Positions 45,599 to 55,006 of a DNA stretch of 64,000 nucleotides are shown piece after piece (the first letter of the stretch is position 1; every line of letters starts with the position of its first letter). A program made the position numbers and the translations under genes. The notes below the pieces were generated by a model. It saw only the letters and a list, made by a program, of their open reading frames with translations. It did no database searches and was not told the origin of the DNA. The stretch covers positions 124,001 through 188,000 of the forward strand of contig JAUIFH010000001.1 in the NCBI GenBank assembly GCA_030429495.1. Reading direction: 5' to 3'. The DNA is from Alphaproteobacteria bacterium. Lineage in GTDB: Bacteria > Pseudomonadota > Alphaproteobacteria > Rhodobacterales > Rhodobacteraceae.

Positions 45599-48500
45599 TC
45601 ATTCCGCCGGCACCGCCTCGGAGTCCGCGCTGAGCGGGTGGGCGAGGTGCGGCAACATCTCCTTCGGGCAGATCTGGATGAAGTTCGCCCGTTCGCTTGC
45701 CCAGTGCTGCAGGATACCCTTCGCCCTGAGGCTTCCGGTTTCCGCTGCATGCCGCTCGACCAGGCCTTTCAGCTCGGCTTCCCAGTGTGGATGCGTGACC
45801 GCGCAGGTAACGAGAGTTTCGAGGTTCATCAATTCCTCGGCCGTGCCGTCCGGATCATAGACATAGGCCATGCCGCCGGTCATGCCCGCGCCGAAGTTCG
45901 CGCCTATCCGGCCGAGAATGACGGCGACACCGCCTGTCATGTATTCGCAACCGTTCGAGCCGCATCCCTCGATCACCACCTTCGCGCCCGAGTTTCGGAC
46001 CGCGAAGCGTTCGCCCGCGCGGCCAGCGGCGAAAAGATAGCCGTCGGTTGCACCGTAAAGCACGGTATTGCCGATGATCGTGTTCTCCGACGCTTCCAGG
46101 GGCGAGACCATCGGCGGACGCACGACGATCATGCCGCCGGAGAGCCCCTTGCCGACATAGTCGTTGGCATCGCCCGACACTTCCAGCTTCAGCCCCGGCG
46201 CCGCGAAGGCGCCAAGCGACTGGCCGCAGGAACCGGTCAGCTTCACCGTCAGGTGGTCGGGCTGCAGTGCATTGCGCATTCCGAAGTTCTTCACGATCAG
46301 GCTCGACGCCCGCGTCCCGATGGTCCGAAGCGTGTTGCGGACCGCGTAGGACAGCTGCATCTTCTCGCCGTCCTCGAAGAACCGGGCACCATCGCGGATG
46401 ATTTCGGCATCCAGCGTATCTGGCACCACGTTGCGCGGCTTGGAGCGGTCGTAGACGATCTTGTCCGCCCCATCGACGGTGATCAGAAGCGGGTTGAGGT
46501 CGAGGTCGTCCAGATGGGCCGATCCTCGGCTGACCTGGCTCAGCAAGTCGGCGCGCCCGATTACCTCGTCGAGGCTCCGCGCCCCGATCTGGCTCAGGAT
46601 CTCCCGCACTTCCTGGGCGTAGAAGGTGATCAGGTTCACCACCTTGTCAGCCGATCCGGTGAACTTCTTGCGCAACTCCTCGTTCTGGGTGCAGACGCCG
46701 ACCGGGCAGGTGTTCGACTGACACTGGCGCACCATGATGCAGCCCATCGCAATAAGCGCGGCGGTGCCGATGCCGTATTCCTCGGCCCCCATCATCGCGG
46801 CGATGACGATGTCGCGGCCGGTCCGCAACCCGCCATCGGTGCGAAGCGTGATCCGCTCGCGCAGCTTGTTCATCGCCAGAACCTGATGCGCCTCGGTCAG
46901 GCCCATCTCCCACGGCAGGCCGGCATATTTGATGGACGTCGCCGGGGACGCCCCCGTGCCGCCGTTGTGGCCCGAGATCAGGATCACGTCCGCCTTGGCC
47001 TTGGCCACGCCCGCCGCAATCGTTCCGACGCCTGACGAGGACACCAGCTTCACCGTCACCTTGGCGCGCGGGTTGATCTGTTTCAGGTCATAGATCAGTT
47101 GCGCCAGGTCCTCGATGGAATAGATGTCATGGTGCGGCGGCGGCGAAATCAGCGTCACGCCGGGCGTCGAATGGCGCAGACGCGCGATGAGCTTCGTCAC
47201 CTTCATGCCGGGCAACTGGCCGCCCTCGCCGGGCTTCGCGCCCTGCGCCACCTTGATCTCCAGCTCCTCGCAGGCGTTGAGGTATTCCGCCGTCACACCG
47301 AACCGGCCCGACGCGACCTGCTTGATCTTGGCCGACGGGTTATCGCCGTTCGGTTCCGGCAGGAAATGCGCCGGGTCCTCGCCGCCCTCGCCACTGTCGG
47401 ACTTCGCCCCGATCCGGTTCATCGCCACGTTCAGCGTCTTGTGCGCCTCGGGCGACAGCGCCCCCAGCGACATGCCCGGCGTCACGAACCGCTTTCGGAT
47501 CGAGGTGATCGATTCGACCTCTTCGATGGGCACCGGACGGCCCAGGGGCTTGATGTCCAGAAGATCGCGCAGGTGGATCGGCGGGTTGGCCCGCATCGCG
47601 GCGGAATATTGCTTCCACAGGTCATAGGACGCCCGGTCGCAGGCCGATTGCAGCATGTGCATCGTCTGCGCTTCCCAGGCATGTTTCTCGCCCGAACGGC
47701 GCGCCTTGTAGAAACCGCCGATGGGCAGGACGTCCGATCCGCCTTTCCAACCCTTGCCGTGAATTTCCTCCAGCTTGTGCTGGATGCCGCTGACGCCGAT
47801 GCCGGAAATCCGCGAATGCATGCCGGGGAAGTATTCGGCGACCATCGCGCGGGAAAGGCCGACGGCCTCGAAATTCAGGCCGCCGCGATAGGAGGAAATC
47901 ACCGAGATTCCCATCTTCGACATGATCTTCAGAAGGCCGGCGTCGATGGCATCGCGGTAACGGCGCATGGCGTCGACAAGCGACCCTTCGATCAGGCCGC
48001 GGCGAATGCGGTCGGCGATCGAATCCTGCGCCAGATAGGCGTTTACGGTTGTCGCCCCGCAGCCGATCAGAACGGCGAAGTAATGCGGGTCGATGCATTC
48101 GGCTGAGCGCACGTTGACCGAACAGAAGGTGCGCAGACCCTTGCGCGTCAGCCAGCTATGGACCGCGCTTGTCGCAAGGATCATCGGCATCGCCACCTTG
48201 CCTTCGCCCTGATGCTGGTCGGTCAGCACGATATGGCCGGCGCCGGACCGCACGGCGTCCTCCGCCTCGGCCCGGATCCGTTCCAGCCCGAGCCGGAGCG
48301 CGTCATGCTCGCCGCCGGCCGGGAAGGTGCAGTCGATATGGGCGACGTTGTCGCCGAACTGGCGCACCATCTCGGCGAATTCGGCGTTGGCCACGAACGG
48401 GCTTTCAAGAACGAGGATCTCGGTTTGCGACGAATCCTCGTCGAGCACGTTCTTGAGGTTGCCGAAGCGGGTCTTGAGGCTCATCACCCGGCTTTCGCGA

Positions 48501-50137
48501 AGCGAGTCGATGGGCGGGTTGGTGACCTGGCTGAAATTTTGCCGGAAGAAGTGCGACAAGGGTCTGTACCGCCCGGAAAGCACCGCCGCGGGCGTGTCAT
48601 CACCCATCGAGGCGATCATCTCTTTGCCGTCCTCCGCCATCGGCGCGAGGACCTGCTCAAGCTCTTCCAGCGAATAGCCCGCCGCGATCTGACGCTTGCG
48701 CAGTTCCGCGCCCTCGAACAGTGCGCTTTCCGGCACGTCATGCATCATCGCGTTGAGGTCGGTGACCTTCTCGATCCAGTCGGCATAGGGCTGCGCCGCG
48801 GCCAGCCGGTCCTTGATCTCGGAATCGTGGTAGAGCTTGCCCTCTTTCATGTCGACGCCGATCATCTGACCGGGGCCAAGCGCGCCCTTCTCGCGCACGA
48901 CGCCCTCGTCGACCGGCACCATCCCGGCCTCCGATCCGGCGATCAGCATCCCGTCGCCCGTGACGACATAGCGCAGCGGGCGCAGCCCGTTCCGGTCCAG
49001 CCCGCCGCAGACCCAGCGTCCGTCGGTCATGGCAAGTGCCGCAGGCCCGTCCCACGGCTCCATCACCGCGTTGCAATAGGCGTACATGTCCTGCCATGCC
49101 TGAGGCATCTCGATCGCTGTCTTCGACCAGGCTTCCGGGACCAGCATGGTCTTGGCCATTGGCGCAGAGCGGCCCGCGCGGACCAGCACCTCGAACACCG
49201 CGTCGAGCGCGGCGGAATCCGACGATCCCTGCGCCACGATCGGCTTGATGTCGCCCGCCTGCTCGCCGAACGTGGTAGAGGCCATGCGGATCTCATGGCT
49301 CTTCATCCAGTTCAGGTTACCCTTCAGCGTGTTGATCTCGCCGTTATGGGCAAGCATGCGGAACGGCTGCGCCAGCCACCATTGCGGGAAGGTGTTCGTG
49401 GAATAGCGCTGGTGATAGATCGCAAAGGCGCTTTCGAACCGCTCGTCCTTCAGGTCCGGATAGAATTCCGCCACCTGCTCGGCCAGCATCATCCCCTTGT
49501 AGATGATCGACCGGCACGACAGCGTGCAGAGATACATGCCCGTGATCCCTGCCGCCGAAGCGGCCTTCTCGATCCGCCGCCGGATAACGTAAAGCTCACG
49601 CTCGAACGTTTCCTCGTCGACGCCCTTGGAGTTCTTGATCAGGATCTGCTCGATCTCGGGCCGGGTCGCGTTGGCCTTCTCGCCCAGAACGTCGGTGTTC
49701 ACCGGAACGTGGCGCCAACCGTAGATGTAGTAGCCCATGCGGAGGACTTCCGTCTCCACGATGGTCCGGCAGGTTTCCTGCGCGCCGAAATCCGTGCGCG
49801 GCAGGAAGACCTGGCCGACCGCGATCAGCGCCTTGGCGTCGGGTTCGTGCCCGGTGCGGCGGATCTGGTCGTAGAAGAACTTGACCGGGATCTGCACGTG
49901 GATGCCCGCACCGTCGCCGGTCTTGCCATCGGCATCGACCGCGCCCCGGTGCCAGACCGCCTTGAGCGCGTCGATCCCGTTTTCCACGACCTTGCGGCTG
50001 GCCTTGCCATTGATCGAGACGACAAGCCCCACGCCGCAGGAAGAATGCTCATCTTCGGTGCGATAGAGACTGTTTTCCCCCATCCACTGACGCTTGGCTT
50101 CCTCCGCCACGACCCAGTCTGCATCAAAGCGCGTCAT
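45599..50137 (-). CDS. gltB: glutamate synthase (NADPH) large subunit
   Basis: Makes two glutamates from glutamine and 2-oxoglutarate; the large subunit (1512 residues) carries the glutaminase, the FMN synthase site and the channel. The N-terminal nucleophile Cys34 is in EHSSCGVGLV after a pro-sequence to be removed. The 3Fe-4S cysteines are in MVRQCQSNTCPVGVC (near residue 1135), and the glycine-rich GXGXG domain closes the C-terminus. AGAAGGAGAG precedes the ATG at 50137, which shares ATGA with the stop of the GFA gene, so gltB translation is coupled to it. Confidence 0.97.
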   Translation of the reverse strand: MTRFDADWVVAEEAKRQWMGENSLYRTEDEHSSCGVGLVVSINGKASRKVVENGIDALKAVWHRGAVDADGKTGDGAGIHVQIPVKFFYDQIRRTGHEPDAKALIAVGQVFLPRTDFGAQETCRTIVETEVLRMGYYIYGWRHVPVNTDVLGEKANATRPEIEQILIKNSKGVDEETFERELYVIRRRIEKAASAAGITGMYLCTLSCRSIIYKGMMLAEQVAEFYPDLKDERFESAFAIYHQRYSTNTFPQWWLAQPFRMLAHNGEINTLKGNLNWMKSHEIRMASTTFGEQAGDIKPIVAQGSSDSAALDAVFEVLVRAGRSAPMAKTMLVPEAWSKTAIEMPQAWQDMYAYCNAVMEPWDGPAALAMTDGRWVCGGLDRNGLRPLRYVVTGDGMLIAGSEAGMVPVDEGVVREKGALGPGQMIGVDMKEGKLYHDSEIKDRLAAAQPYADWIEKVTDLNAMMHDVPESALFEGAELRKRQIAAGYSLEELEQVLAPMAEDGKEMIASMGDDTPAAVLSGRYRPLSHFFRQNFSQVTNPPIDSLRESRVMSLKTRFGNLKNVLDEDSSQTEILVLESPFVANAEFAEMVRQFGDNVAHIDCTFPAGGEHDALRLGLERIRAEAEDAVRSGAGHIVLTDQHQGEGKVAMPMILATSAVHSWLTRKGLRTFCSVNVRSAECIDPHYFAVLIGCGATTVNAYLAQDSIADRIRRGLIEGSLVDAMRRYRDAIDAGLLKIMSKMGISVISSYRGGLNFEAVGLSRAMVAEYFPGMHSRISGIGVSGIQHKLEEIHGKGWKGGSDVLPIGGFYKARRSGEKHAWEAQTMHMLQSACDRASYDLWKQYSAAMRANPPIHLRDLLDIKPLGRPVPIEEVESITSIRKRFVTPGMSLGALSPEAHKTLNVAMNRIGAKSDSGEGGEDPAHFLPEPNGDNPSAKIKQVASGRFGVTAEYLNACEELEIKVAQGAKPGEGGQLPGMKVTKLIARLRHSTPGVTLISPPPHHDIYSIEDLAQLIYDLKQINPRAKVTVKLVSSSGVGTIAAGVAKAKADVILISGHNGGTGASPATSIKYAGLPWEMGLTEAHQVLAMNKLRERITLRTDGGLRTGRDIVIAAMMGAEEYGIGTAALIAMGCIMVRQCQSNTCPVGVCTQNEELRKKFTGSADKVVNLITFYAQEVREILSQIGARSLDEVIGRADLLSQVSRGSAHLDDLDLNPLLITVDGADKIVYDRSKPRNVVPDTLDAEIIRDGARFFEDGEKMQLSYAVRNTLRTIGTRASSLIVKNFGMRNALQPDHLTVKLTGSCGQSLGAFAAPGLKLEVSGDANDYVGKGLSGGMIVVRPPMVSPLEASENTIIGNTVLYGATDGYLFAAGRAGERFAVRNSGAKVVIEGCGSNGCEYMTGGVAVILGRIGANFGAGMTGGMAYVYDPDGTAEELMNLETLVTCAVTHPHWEAELKGLVERHAAETGSLRAKGILQHWASERANFIQICPKEMLPHLAHPLSADSEAVPAE

Positions 50138-50568
50138 TGGTTCTCTCCTTCTGCGCTCACCCCGATCGAGGCAAGAAATTCTGCTTCCGTCATCCGCAGG
50201 TGATCGCCGGCATAGGCAAAGCCGCCAGGCTTGCGATCGACATAGATTTCCTTGGTCAACGGAAAGCCGGTATCGTCGAACAGCCCCGCCGAGACTGCGT
50301 GAAAGTCCGCCTTCGGGTCGCTCAGCCGATACCAGAGCGGCGATCCGCACTCCGCGCAGCTCGCCCTTTCCGCCCAGTCAGAGGATTTGAACACCCGAAC
50401 CGGCCCCTCGGCCTTCAGCGTGCCGGGCGTGGCGTCGATCTCAAGAAAGGCGCTGCCGGTCCAGCGGCGGCACATGCCACAGTGGCAGGCGTGAATCTCG
50501 GGCTTCGCGGGCACCATCGTGACGGTGATCGCGCCACACATGCAACGGCCTGTCAGCGGGGCGGTCAT
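50134..50568 (-). CDS. GFA-family (CENP-V-like) zinc protein
   Basis: A 144-residue protein of the glutathione-dependent formaldehyde-activating fold, a zinc protein. Zinc-type cysteines are at GRCMCGAITVT, ACHCGMCRRWTG and SCAECGSPLWY, complete. True formaldehyde-activating activity is disputed for the family. Its start and stop overlap the preceding exported-protein gene and gltB (ATGA both times), placing it inside the glutamate synthase operon. The role there is unknown. Confidence 0.85.
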   Translation of the reverse strand: MTAPLTGRCMCGAITVTMVPAKPEIHACHCGMCRRWTGSAFLEIDATPGTLKAEGPVRVFKSSDWAERASCAECGSPLWYRLSDPKADFHAVSAGLFDDTGFPLTKEIYVDRKPGGFAYAGDHLRMTEAEFLASIGVSAEGENQ

Positions 50569-51281
50569 GGCCTGAACCCTCCTTCGGGCAGAACGGCTTC
50601 GGTCATCGTCATCTCGCAGTCATAGACCGGTTCGGCGGCACGGAAGCCCTTGTCGCCGGGAAAGGCGAACTCCATCGGCGTGTCGATCAGGTCGGTCCGC
50701 GCGCCGCCAGCATCCTCGAATGTCTCGCGGTCGGCGAAGAAGATGCGCCAGTCGCGGTGGACAAGCTGCCGCCCGCTGCGGCGCCAGAGGACCGCGCCCG
50801 CGCCATCATGCGCCGTCAGGTCGAACCGTGTGCGCTCCAGCGTCACGCCGTCGATCACGACCGTCTCGCCGGTCAGCTCGTCATGGCCGGAATAGCGTCG
50901 CACCACGCCGTTGTCGTTCTCGGTGCGGAAATCGTAGTCGTCCCGCCCCGTGGTCAGAAGCGTCGTGAAAGAGGCCGGATCGGCTTCGGAGATCAGCTTA
51001 TCCTGTTCGCCGGTGACAAGGTCGTAGCTTTCCAGCCACCGCGTCTCGTCGTCGACGCGGTTCATGTAGAACGGCCCTTCGCCGTCAAGGTAGACCGCCC
51101 ACTGGTCGCCCGGCGCGTCACCCTCGCAACGGTAGTGCTGCGACACCTGGCAGTCGCGCATCTGCACGGTCGCATAGATCTCGCAGCCTTCCGGTGCGGC
51201 AAAGCGCCCGCCCGCATGGGCGGGTAGGGCGGACAGGAGCGCCAGAGCGCAAAGACCGGATATTCCGCCAAGCTGTGCCAC
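50565..51281 (-). CDS. exported protein of unknown function inside the glt operon
   Basis: A 238-residue protein with a signal peptide (ISGLCALALLSALPAHAGG) and a beta-rich mature part (YLDGEGPFYMNRVDDETRWL, ERTRFDLTAHDGAGAVLW) carrying several cysteines (CEIYATVQMRDCQVSQHYRC, YDCEM) that may form disulfides. I recognise no family. It comes after gltD and before the GFA gene, overlapping the latter by ATGA, so it is periplasmic yet co-translated with cytosolic enzymes. Confidence 0.72.
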   Translation of the reverse strand: MAQLGGISGLCALALLSALPAHAGGRFAAPEGCEIYATVQMRDCQVSQHYRCEGDAPGDQWAVYLDGEGPFYMNRVDDETRWLESYDLVTGEQDKLISEADPASFTTLLTTGRDDYDFRTENDNGVVRRYSGHDELTGETVVIDGVTLERTRFDLTAHDGAGAVLWRRSGRQLVHRDWRIFFADRETFEDAGGARTDLIDTPMEFAFPGDKGFRAAEPVYDCEMTMTEAVLPEGGFRP

Positions 51282-51397
51282 GTTCAGACTTCCTTCATTC
51301 TCCGGGTCAGCGGCGCTGACCTTTGATCGCGTTCGGGGTCGGACCCATCCCGAATTTGTAGGGACGGGAATCCTACGACTATCCTACGCCTTTCCGA

Positions 51398-51418
51398 CCC
51401 GGCGGAATCTCCGCCGGG
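51398..51418 (-). repeat. perfect hairpin between gltD and the exported-protein gene
   Basis: CCCGGCGGA (51398-51406) pairs with TCCGCCGGG (51410-51418) around a three-base loop, just past the gltD stop. No T-run follows, so it is more likely an mRNA stabiliser or partial attenuator than a full terminator. Nearby, on the minus strand, CGTAGGA occurs twice, 11 bases apart. Confidence 0.55.
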
Positions 51419-51429
51419 CGCCCTTCCTG

Positions 51430-52866
51430 TCACTCGGCCGCGACCGCCTGCGTCGCGGCCAGATAATCGAGAACGCTGTCCGCCGCCTCGCGCCCGTCGC
51501 GGATCGCCCAGACCACGAGGCTCGCGCCCCGCACGATGTCGCCCACCGCATAGACGCCCGGAAGGCTCGTGGCATGCGTGCCGAAATTGGCCTTGATCGT
51601 GCCCCAGCGGGTCACTTCCAGCCCCTCGGTGCCCCAAAGCGCGGGCAGGTCCTCGGGCTCGAAGCCGAGAGCCTTGATCACCAGATCGGCCTCTTCGACG
51701 TAATCCGCGCCTTCGATCACCTCGGGAGCCTGACGGCCCGTCGCATCCGGCGCGCCAAGGCGCATGCGTTCGACCAGAACGCCCTCGACGGCGTCGCCCG
51801 CCGTGAAGCCCTTGGGCGCGGTCAGCCAGACGAAGTCGACGCCCTCTTCCTCGGCATTCGCGACCTCGCGTTGCGATCCCGGCATGTTCGCCCGGTCGCG
51901 GCGGTAGAGACACTTGACCGATTGCGCGCCCTGCCGGATCGCGGTCCTGACGCAGTCCATCGCGGTGTCGCCGCCGCCGATGACAACGACGCGCTTGCCT
52001 GAGGCGTCCAGTTCCCCGCTGTCGAATTCGGCGACTTCATCGCCAAAGCTCTTGCGGTTCGACGCGGTCAGATAGTCGATCGCCCGCACGATGCCGGATG
52101 CGTTCGCGTTCGGGCCGCCGAGATCGCGGCTCTTGTATACACCGGTCGCGATGATGGTCGCGTCATGCTTGCCGCGGATCGCGTCGAAGGTGATGTCCTC
52201 GCCGACATTGCAGTTCAGGACGAACTGCACGCCGCCATGCTCAAGCTGCTTCACGCGCTGCATGACCACGTCCTTCTCCAGCTTGAAGCCGGGAATGCCG
52301 TAGGTCAGAAGCCCGCCCGCGCGGTCATAGCGGTCATAGACGGTCACCTGCACGCCCTGCCGGCGCAGCGCCTCTGCCGCGGCGAGGCCGCCGGGGCCGG
52401 CGCCGATGATGGCCACGCTCTCGGTCCGCTCCTCGCGCGGCTTCACGGGCTTTACCCAGCCCATGTCCCAGGCCGTGTCGGTCAGGTATTTCTCGATCGA
52501 ACCGATGGTGACGGTGCCGTGGCCCGACTGCTCGATGACGCAGTTGCCCTCGCAAAGCCGGTCCTGCGGGCAGATGCGGCCGCAGATCTCCGGGAAGGTG
52601 TTCGTCGCCTGGCTAAGCTCATAGGCCTCCTGCAACCGCCCTTCGGCGGTCAGGCGCAGCCAGTCGGGGATATTGTTGTGCAGCGGGCAATGCGACTGGC
52701 AGTAGGGCACGCCGCACTGGCTGCAGCGCCCGGCCTGCTCGGCCGCCTTGGTCTCGGCGTACTCGCGGTAGATCTCGTTGAAATCCTGCGCCCGCACACT
52801 GGCCTGACGCTTCTCCGGCATCTCTTTCGCGACGGACACGAATTGAAGCATTCGGTTCTGGGCCAT
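51430..52866 (-). CDS. gltD: glutamate synthase (NADPH) small subunit
   Basis: Passes electrons from NADPH through FAD and iron-sulfur clusters to gltB. The N-terminal cluster cysteines are in CSQCGVPYCQSHCP and CGRICPQDRLCEGNC, the FAD motif is IIGAGPGGLAAAEAL near residue 150, and the NADPH motif VVVIGGGDTAMDCVRTAIRQG near residue 290 (GGGDTAMDC). 478 residues is typical. The ATG at 52866 has AAGGA six bases upstream, better than the ATG at 52872. It heads a unit that includes the exported and GFA genes and gltB. Confidence 0.96.
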   Translation of the reverse strand: MAQNRMLQFVSVAKEMPEKRQASVRAQDFNEIYREYAETKAAEQAGRCSQCGVPYCQSHCPLHNNIPDWLRLTAEGRLQEAYELSQATNTFPEICGRICPQDRLCEGNCVIEQSGHGTVTIGSIEKYLTDTAWDMGWVKPVKPREERTESVAIIGAGPGGLAAAEALRRQGVQVTVYDRYDRAGGLLTYGIPGFKLEKDVVMQRVKQLEHGGVQFVLNCNVGEDITFDAIRGKHDATIIATGVYKSRDLGGPNANASGIVRAIDYLTASNRKSFGDEVAEFDSGELDASGKRVVVIGGGDTAMDCVRTAIRQGAQSVKCLYRRDRANMPGSQREVANAEEEGVDFVWLTAPKGFTAGDAVEGVLVERMRLGAPDATGRQAPEVIEGADYVEEADLVIKALGFEPEDLPALWGTEGLEVTRWGTIKANFGTHATSLPGVYAVGDIVRGASLVVWAIRDGREAADSVLDYLAATQAVAAE

Positions 52867-52926
52867 GGTCATTCCTTCGGCGGGACTGCAAGGTGCGCAT
52901 TGCTACCGCTACACCGAAAGAAATAA

Positions 52927-52945
52927 AAGTCAGAAATACTGACCT
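52927..52945. promoter_or_regulatory. palindromic operator-like site, copy 1, upstream of gltD
   Basis: AAGTCA-N7-TGACCT, centre at 52936, 61 bases upstream of the gltD start. The pattern recurs as AGGTCA-N7-TGACCT 74 bases further upstream. The equal spacer and shared right half TGACCT point to one dimeric regulator binding both. The regulator is not known. Confidence 0.55.
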
Positions 52946-53000
52946 AAATTGCAGATTTTTTGCCAGGGATAGCGGAACGACGCGGCGCTGCAGCAAAAGC

Positions 53001-53019
53001 AGGTCAAAAAATATGACCT
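53001..53019. promoter_or_regulatory. palindromic operator-like site, copy 2, upstream of gltD
   Basis: AGGTCA (53001-53006) and TGACCT (53014-53019) form a perfect six-base inverted repeat with a seven-base A/T spacer. The centre lies 74 bases from that of copy 1, close to seven helical turns, which would put both on one face of the DNA. It abuts the 3' end of uppP. Confidence 0.6.
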
Positions 53020-53024
53020 AATTG

Positions 53025-53828
53025 TCAGAATCCCATGCCAAGGGCGACCAGAGCGGCTGTTCCGACGATGATTCGCCACCATCCGAACAGCGCATATCCA
53101 TGCCGGCTGACATAGCCGAGCAGCCAGCGTACGACGAGAACGGCCATGATGAAGGCTGCGGCGAAGCCGATGGCGATCTCTCCCAGCGCGCTCCAGTCAA
53201 GCACGTCGCGGTTCTTGTAGAGGTCGTAGGCAAACGCCCCCGCCATGGTCGGCATCGACAGGAAGAACGAAAACTCGGCCGCCGAACGCTTGTCAGCGCC
53301 AAGAGCCAGCGCGCCCACGATCGTCGCGCCGGACCGCGATACGCCGGGGATCATGGCAAGGCATTGGATAATGCCGATGCCCAGCGCCATCCCCATCGGA
53401 AATCGATCTGCATCGTGATGGCGCGGCGTCAGGGGCAGGCGGTCAACCACCAGCAGGACGATACCGCCCAGAATCAGCATTGACGCGATCAGGCGCGGGC
53501 TTTCGAAAAGAACGGTCTTGATGATGTCATGCGCCAGAACGCCGACGACGACCGCCGGCAGGAATGCGACCAGGACGGACCCGGCAAAGCGCCGCGCCTG
53601 CGGGTCGTGCGGAAGGCCCGCTACGGTTTTCGCGATCTTGGCAAAGTAGACACCGATTATGGCCAGTACCGCGCCAAGCTGGATTACGACCTCAAAAGTC
53701 TTCCCGGCGCTTTCGAAGCCGATGAAGTGACCCGCAAGCAGGATATGCCCTGTCGAGGAAACCGGGATGAATTCGGTCAACCCCTCCAGTAGCCCGAGAA
53801 ACAGGGCGCTGAGTGTCGTGTCGCTCAT
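53025..53828 (-). CDS. uppP: undecaprenyl-diphosphatase
   Basis: Recycles the undecaprenyl carrier lipid for cell wall synthesis by removing its terminal phosphate. The 267-residue membrane protein has the conserved glutamate-rich [14 protein letters not shown] near the N-terminus and [17 protein letters not shown] in the second conserved region. About eight membrane segments. It is the gene upstream of the gltD control region on the same strand, and confers bacitracin tolerance in other bacteria when overproduced. Confidence 0.96.
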   Translation of the reverse strand: MSDTTLSALFLGLLEGLTEFIPVSSTGHILLAGHFIGFESAGKTFEVVIQLGAVLAIIGVYFAKIAKTVAGLPHDPQARRFAGSVLVAFLPAVVVGVLAHDIIKTVLFESPRLIASMLILGGIVLLVVDRLPLTPRHHDADRFPMGMALGIGIIQCLAMIPGVSRSGATIVGALALGADKRSAAEFSFFLSMPTMAGAFAYDLYKNRDVLDWSALGEIAIGFAAAFIMAVLVVRWLLGYVSRHGYALFGWWRIIVGTAALVALGMGF

Positions 53829-53902
53829 ATCGGGGGCTTTCTCGCTTCCGGCCGGAGTCAGCGGCGACCCTAGTGAAAGCGTATTGTCGTGACAAGCGGG
53901 GC

Positions 53903-54850
53903 CTAGCCGGCGCTTGCCGTCGCCGTCCGGTCAATGCCGAACGCGGTCAGGTCCAGCGTTCCGCCGGTGATCCGGTCAAGTTCGCGGTTGCTGGCGTCGA
54001 ACCGGCCGGCAAAGGTCGCGGCCACATGGTCGGACACAGGCCGAAAGTGCCGGAACAGTGTCGAAAACGGTGGTTTCCGCATCATGAAGCCGACGGCGTG
54101 GTAAAGCCCATAGGGCGTCGTGCCAAGCCGGATGAGTGGCGCGGGCGTCAGCACGCTGCGCTGAAGCTTGTTGATCCGCCTGAGGATGGGAACGGCATAT
54201 TCCGGATAACTCGGCGCATAGGCAGAACGGTGCGTGGGCAGAACGCCATCGAACATGTCATTGCCCGCGAACCGCGCCAGCCCCCACGTTGCGCCGTCCA
54301 TGTCCTGCGCGATGCTTTCCTGCGTGACGACATGCACGTTCTCTGCGCCGAACAGTTCCTGATACAGCCCAACAAGGCGGTGATACTCGAAATGCTCGGC
54401 CCGGAAACCGTGGAACCCCAGTTCCGGATCGCCGGCGAAGAACACTTCGGGCCGGATGGTGCCGCCCCGCATGAGATACTGCATGTAAACAGAGGTCAGA
54501 ATCCGCATCTGCGCCCGGATGGAGATCAGAATGCGGGCGTCTGGCGCAATCTCGCGCAGACGCCGCGCGTAGACATCGCTGCCGATGCCGCCGAAGAACG
54601 GGTGCCCGGACAGGATCTCCGACGATATGACGGGCACCAGACCCTCGGGCACAGCCTTGAGGCCGCGCGCGATCACGTCCCTGATCGGCACCGGGTCGAA
54701 CAGCAATCCGTGCGGCCGCACGATATGGTCCCAGACCTCGGGATGGCGCGCGATCTGCGTATATCCGTGATCGGGTACGAACAGGCGTTGCTGCATCCAA
54801 GACGTCGCCGTCTTGTGATAACCGATATGCAGCAAAAGCCGCTTGCTCAT
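53903..54850 (-). CDS. sulfotransferase-like protein
   Basis: A 315-residue P-loop-like protein. The N-terminal [20 protein letters not shown] corresponds to the 5'-phosphosulfate-binding loop of PAPS-dependent sulfotransferases (the K-T-x-T/S element; shown as [11 protein letters not shown]), and the [10 protein letters not shown] strand (about residue 103) agrees with the 3'-phosphate motif. The acceptor is unknown. GGAGGGG precedes the ATG at 54850. It is 74 bases upstream of uppP on the same strand. Confidence 0.62.
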   Translation of the reverse strand: MSKRLLLHIGYHKTATSWMQQRLFVPDHGYTQIARHPEVWDHIVRPHGLLFDPVPIRDVIARGLKAVPEGLVPVISSEILSGHPFFGGIGSDVYARRLREIAPDARILISIRAQMRILTSVYMQYLMRGGTIRPEVFFAGDPELGFHGFRAEHFEYHRLVGLYQELFGAENVHVVTQESIAQDMDGATWGLARFAGNDMFDGVLPTHRSAYAPSYPEYAVPILRRINKLQRSVLTPAPLIRLGTTPYGLYHAVGFMMRKPPFSTLFRHFRPVSDHVAATFAGRFDASNRELDRITGGTLDLTAFGIDRTATASAG

Positions 54851-55006
54851 GAGAAAACCCCTCCCGGCACCGCAATCATACTCACCCGCCCCCAACTCTC
54901 ACGCTGGCGCGGCAAAGGTCAAACTAAAGCATCATGCGCCGGGAATTTCAGAACAATGGTGCCAGCGGCGGAAACGATCCATGCCGGACGGACAATCCGG
55001 TAGCGA

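Noticed and set aside
45560-47035. Open frame of 491 codons on the plus strand inside gltB
   Set aside because: Antisense shadow; no family or ribosome site.
48158-50203. Long open frame of 681 codons on the plus strand inside gltB
   Set aside because: It is antisense to a certain gene, and its Arg/His/Asp-rich composition is what reverse reading of high-GC codons yields.
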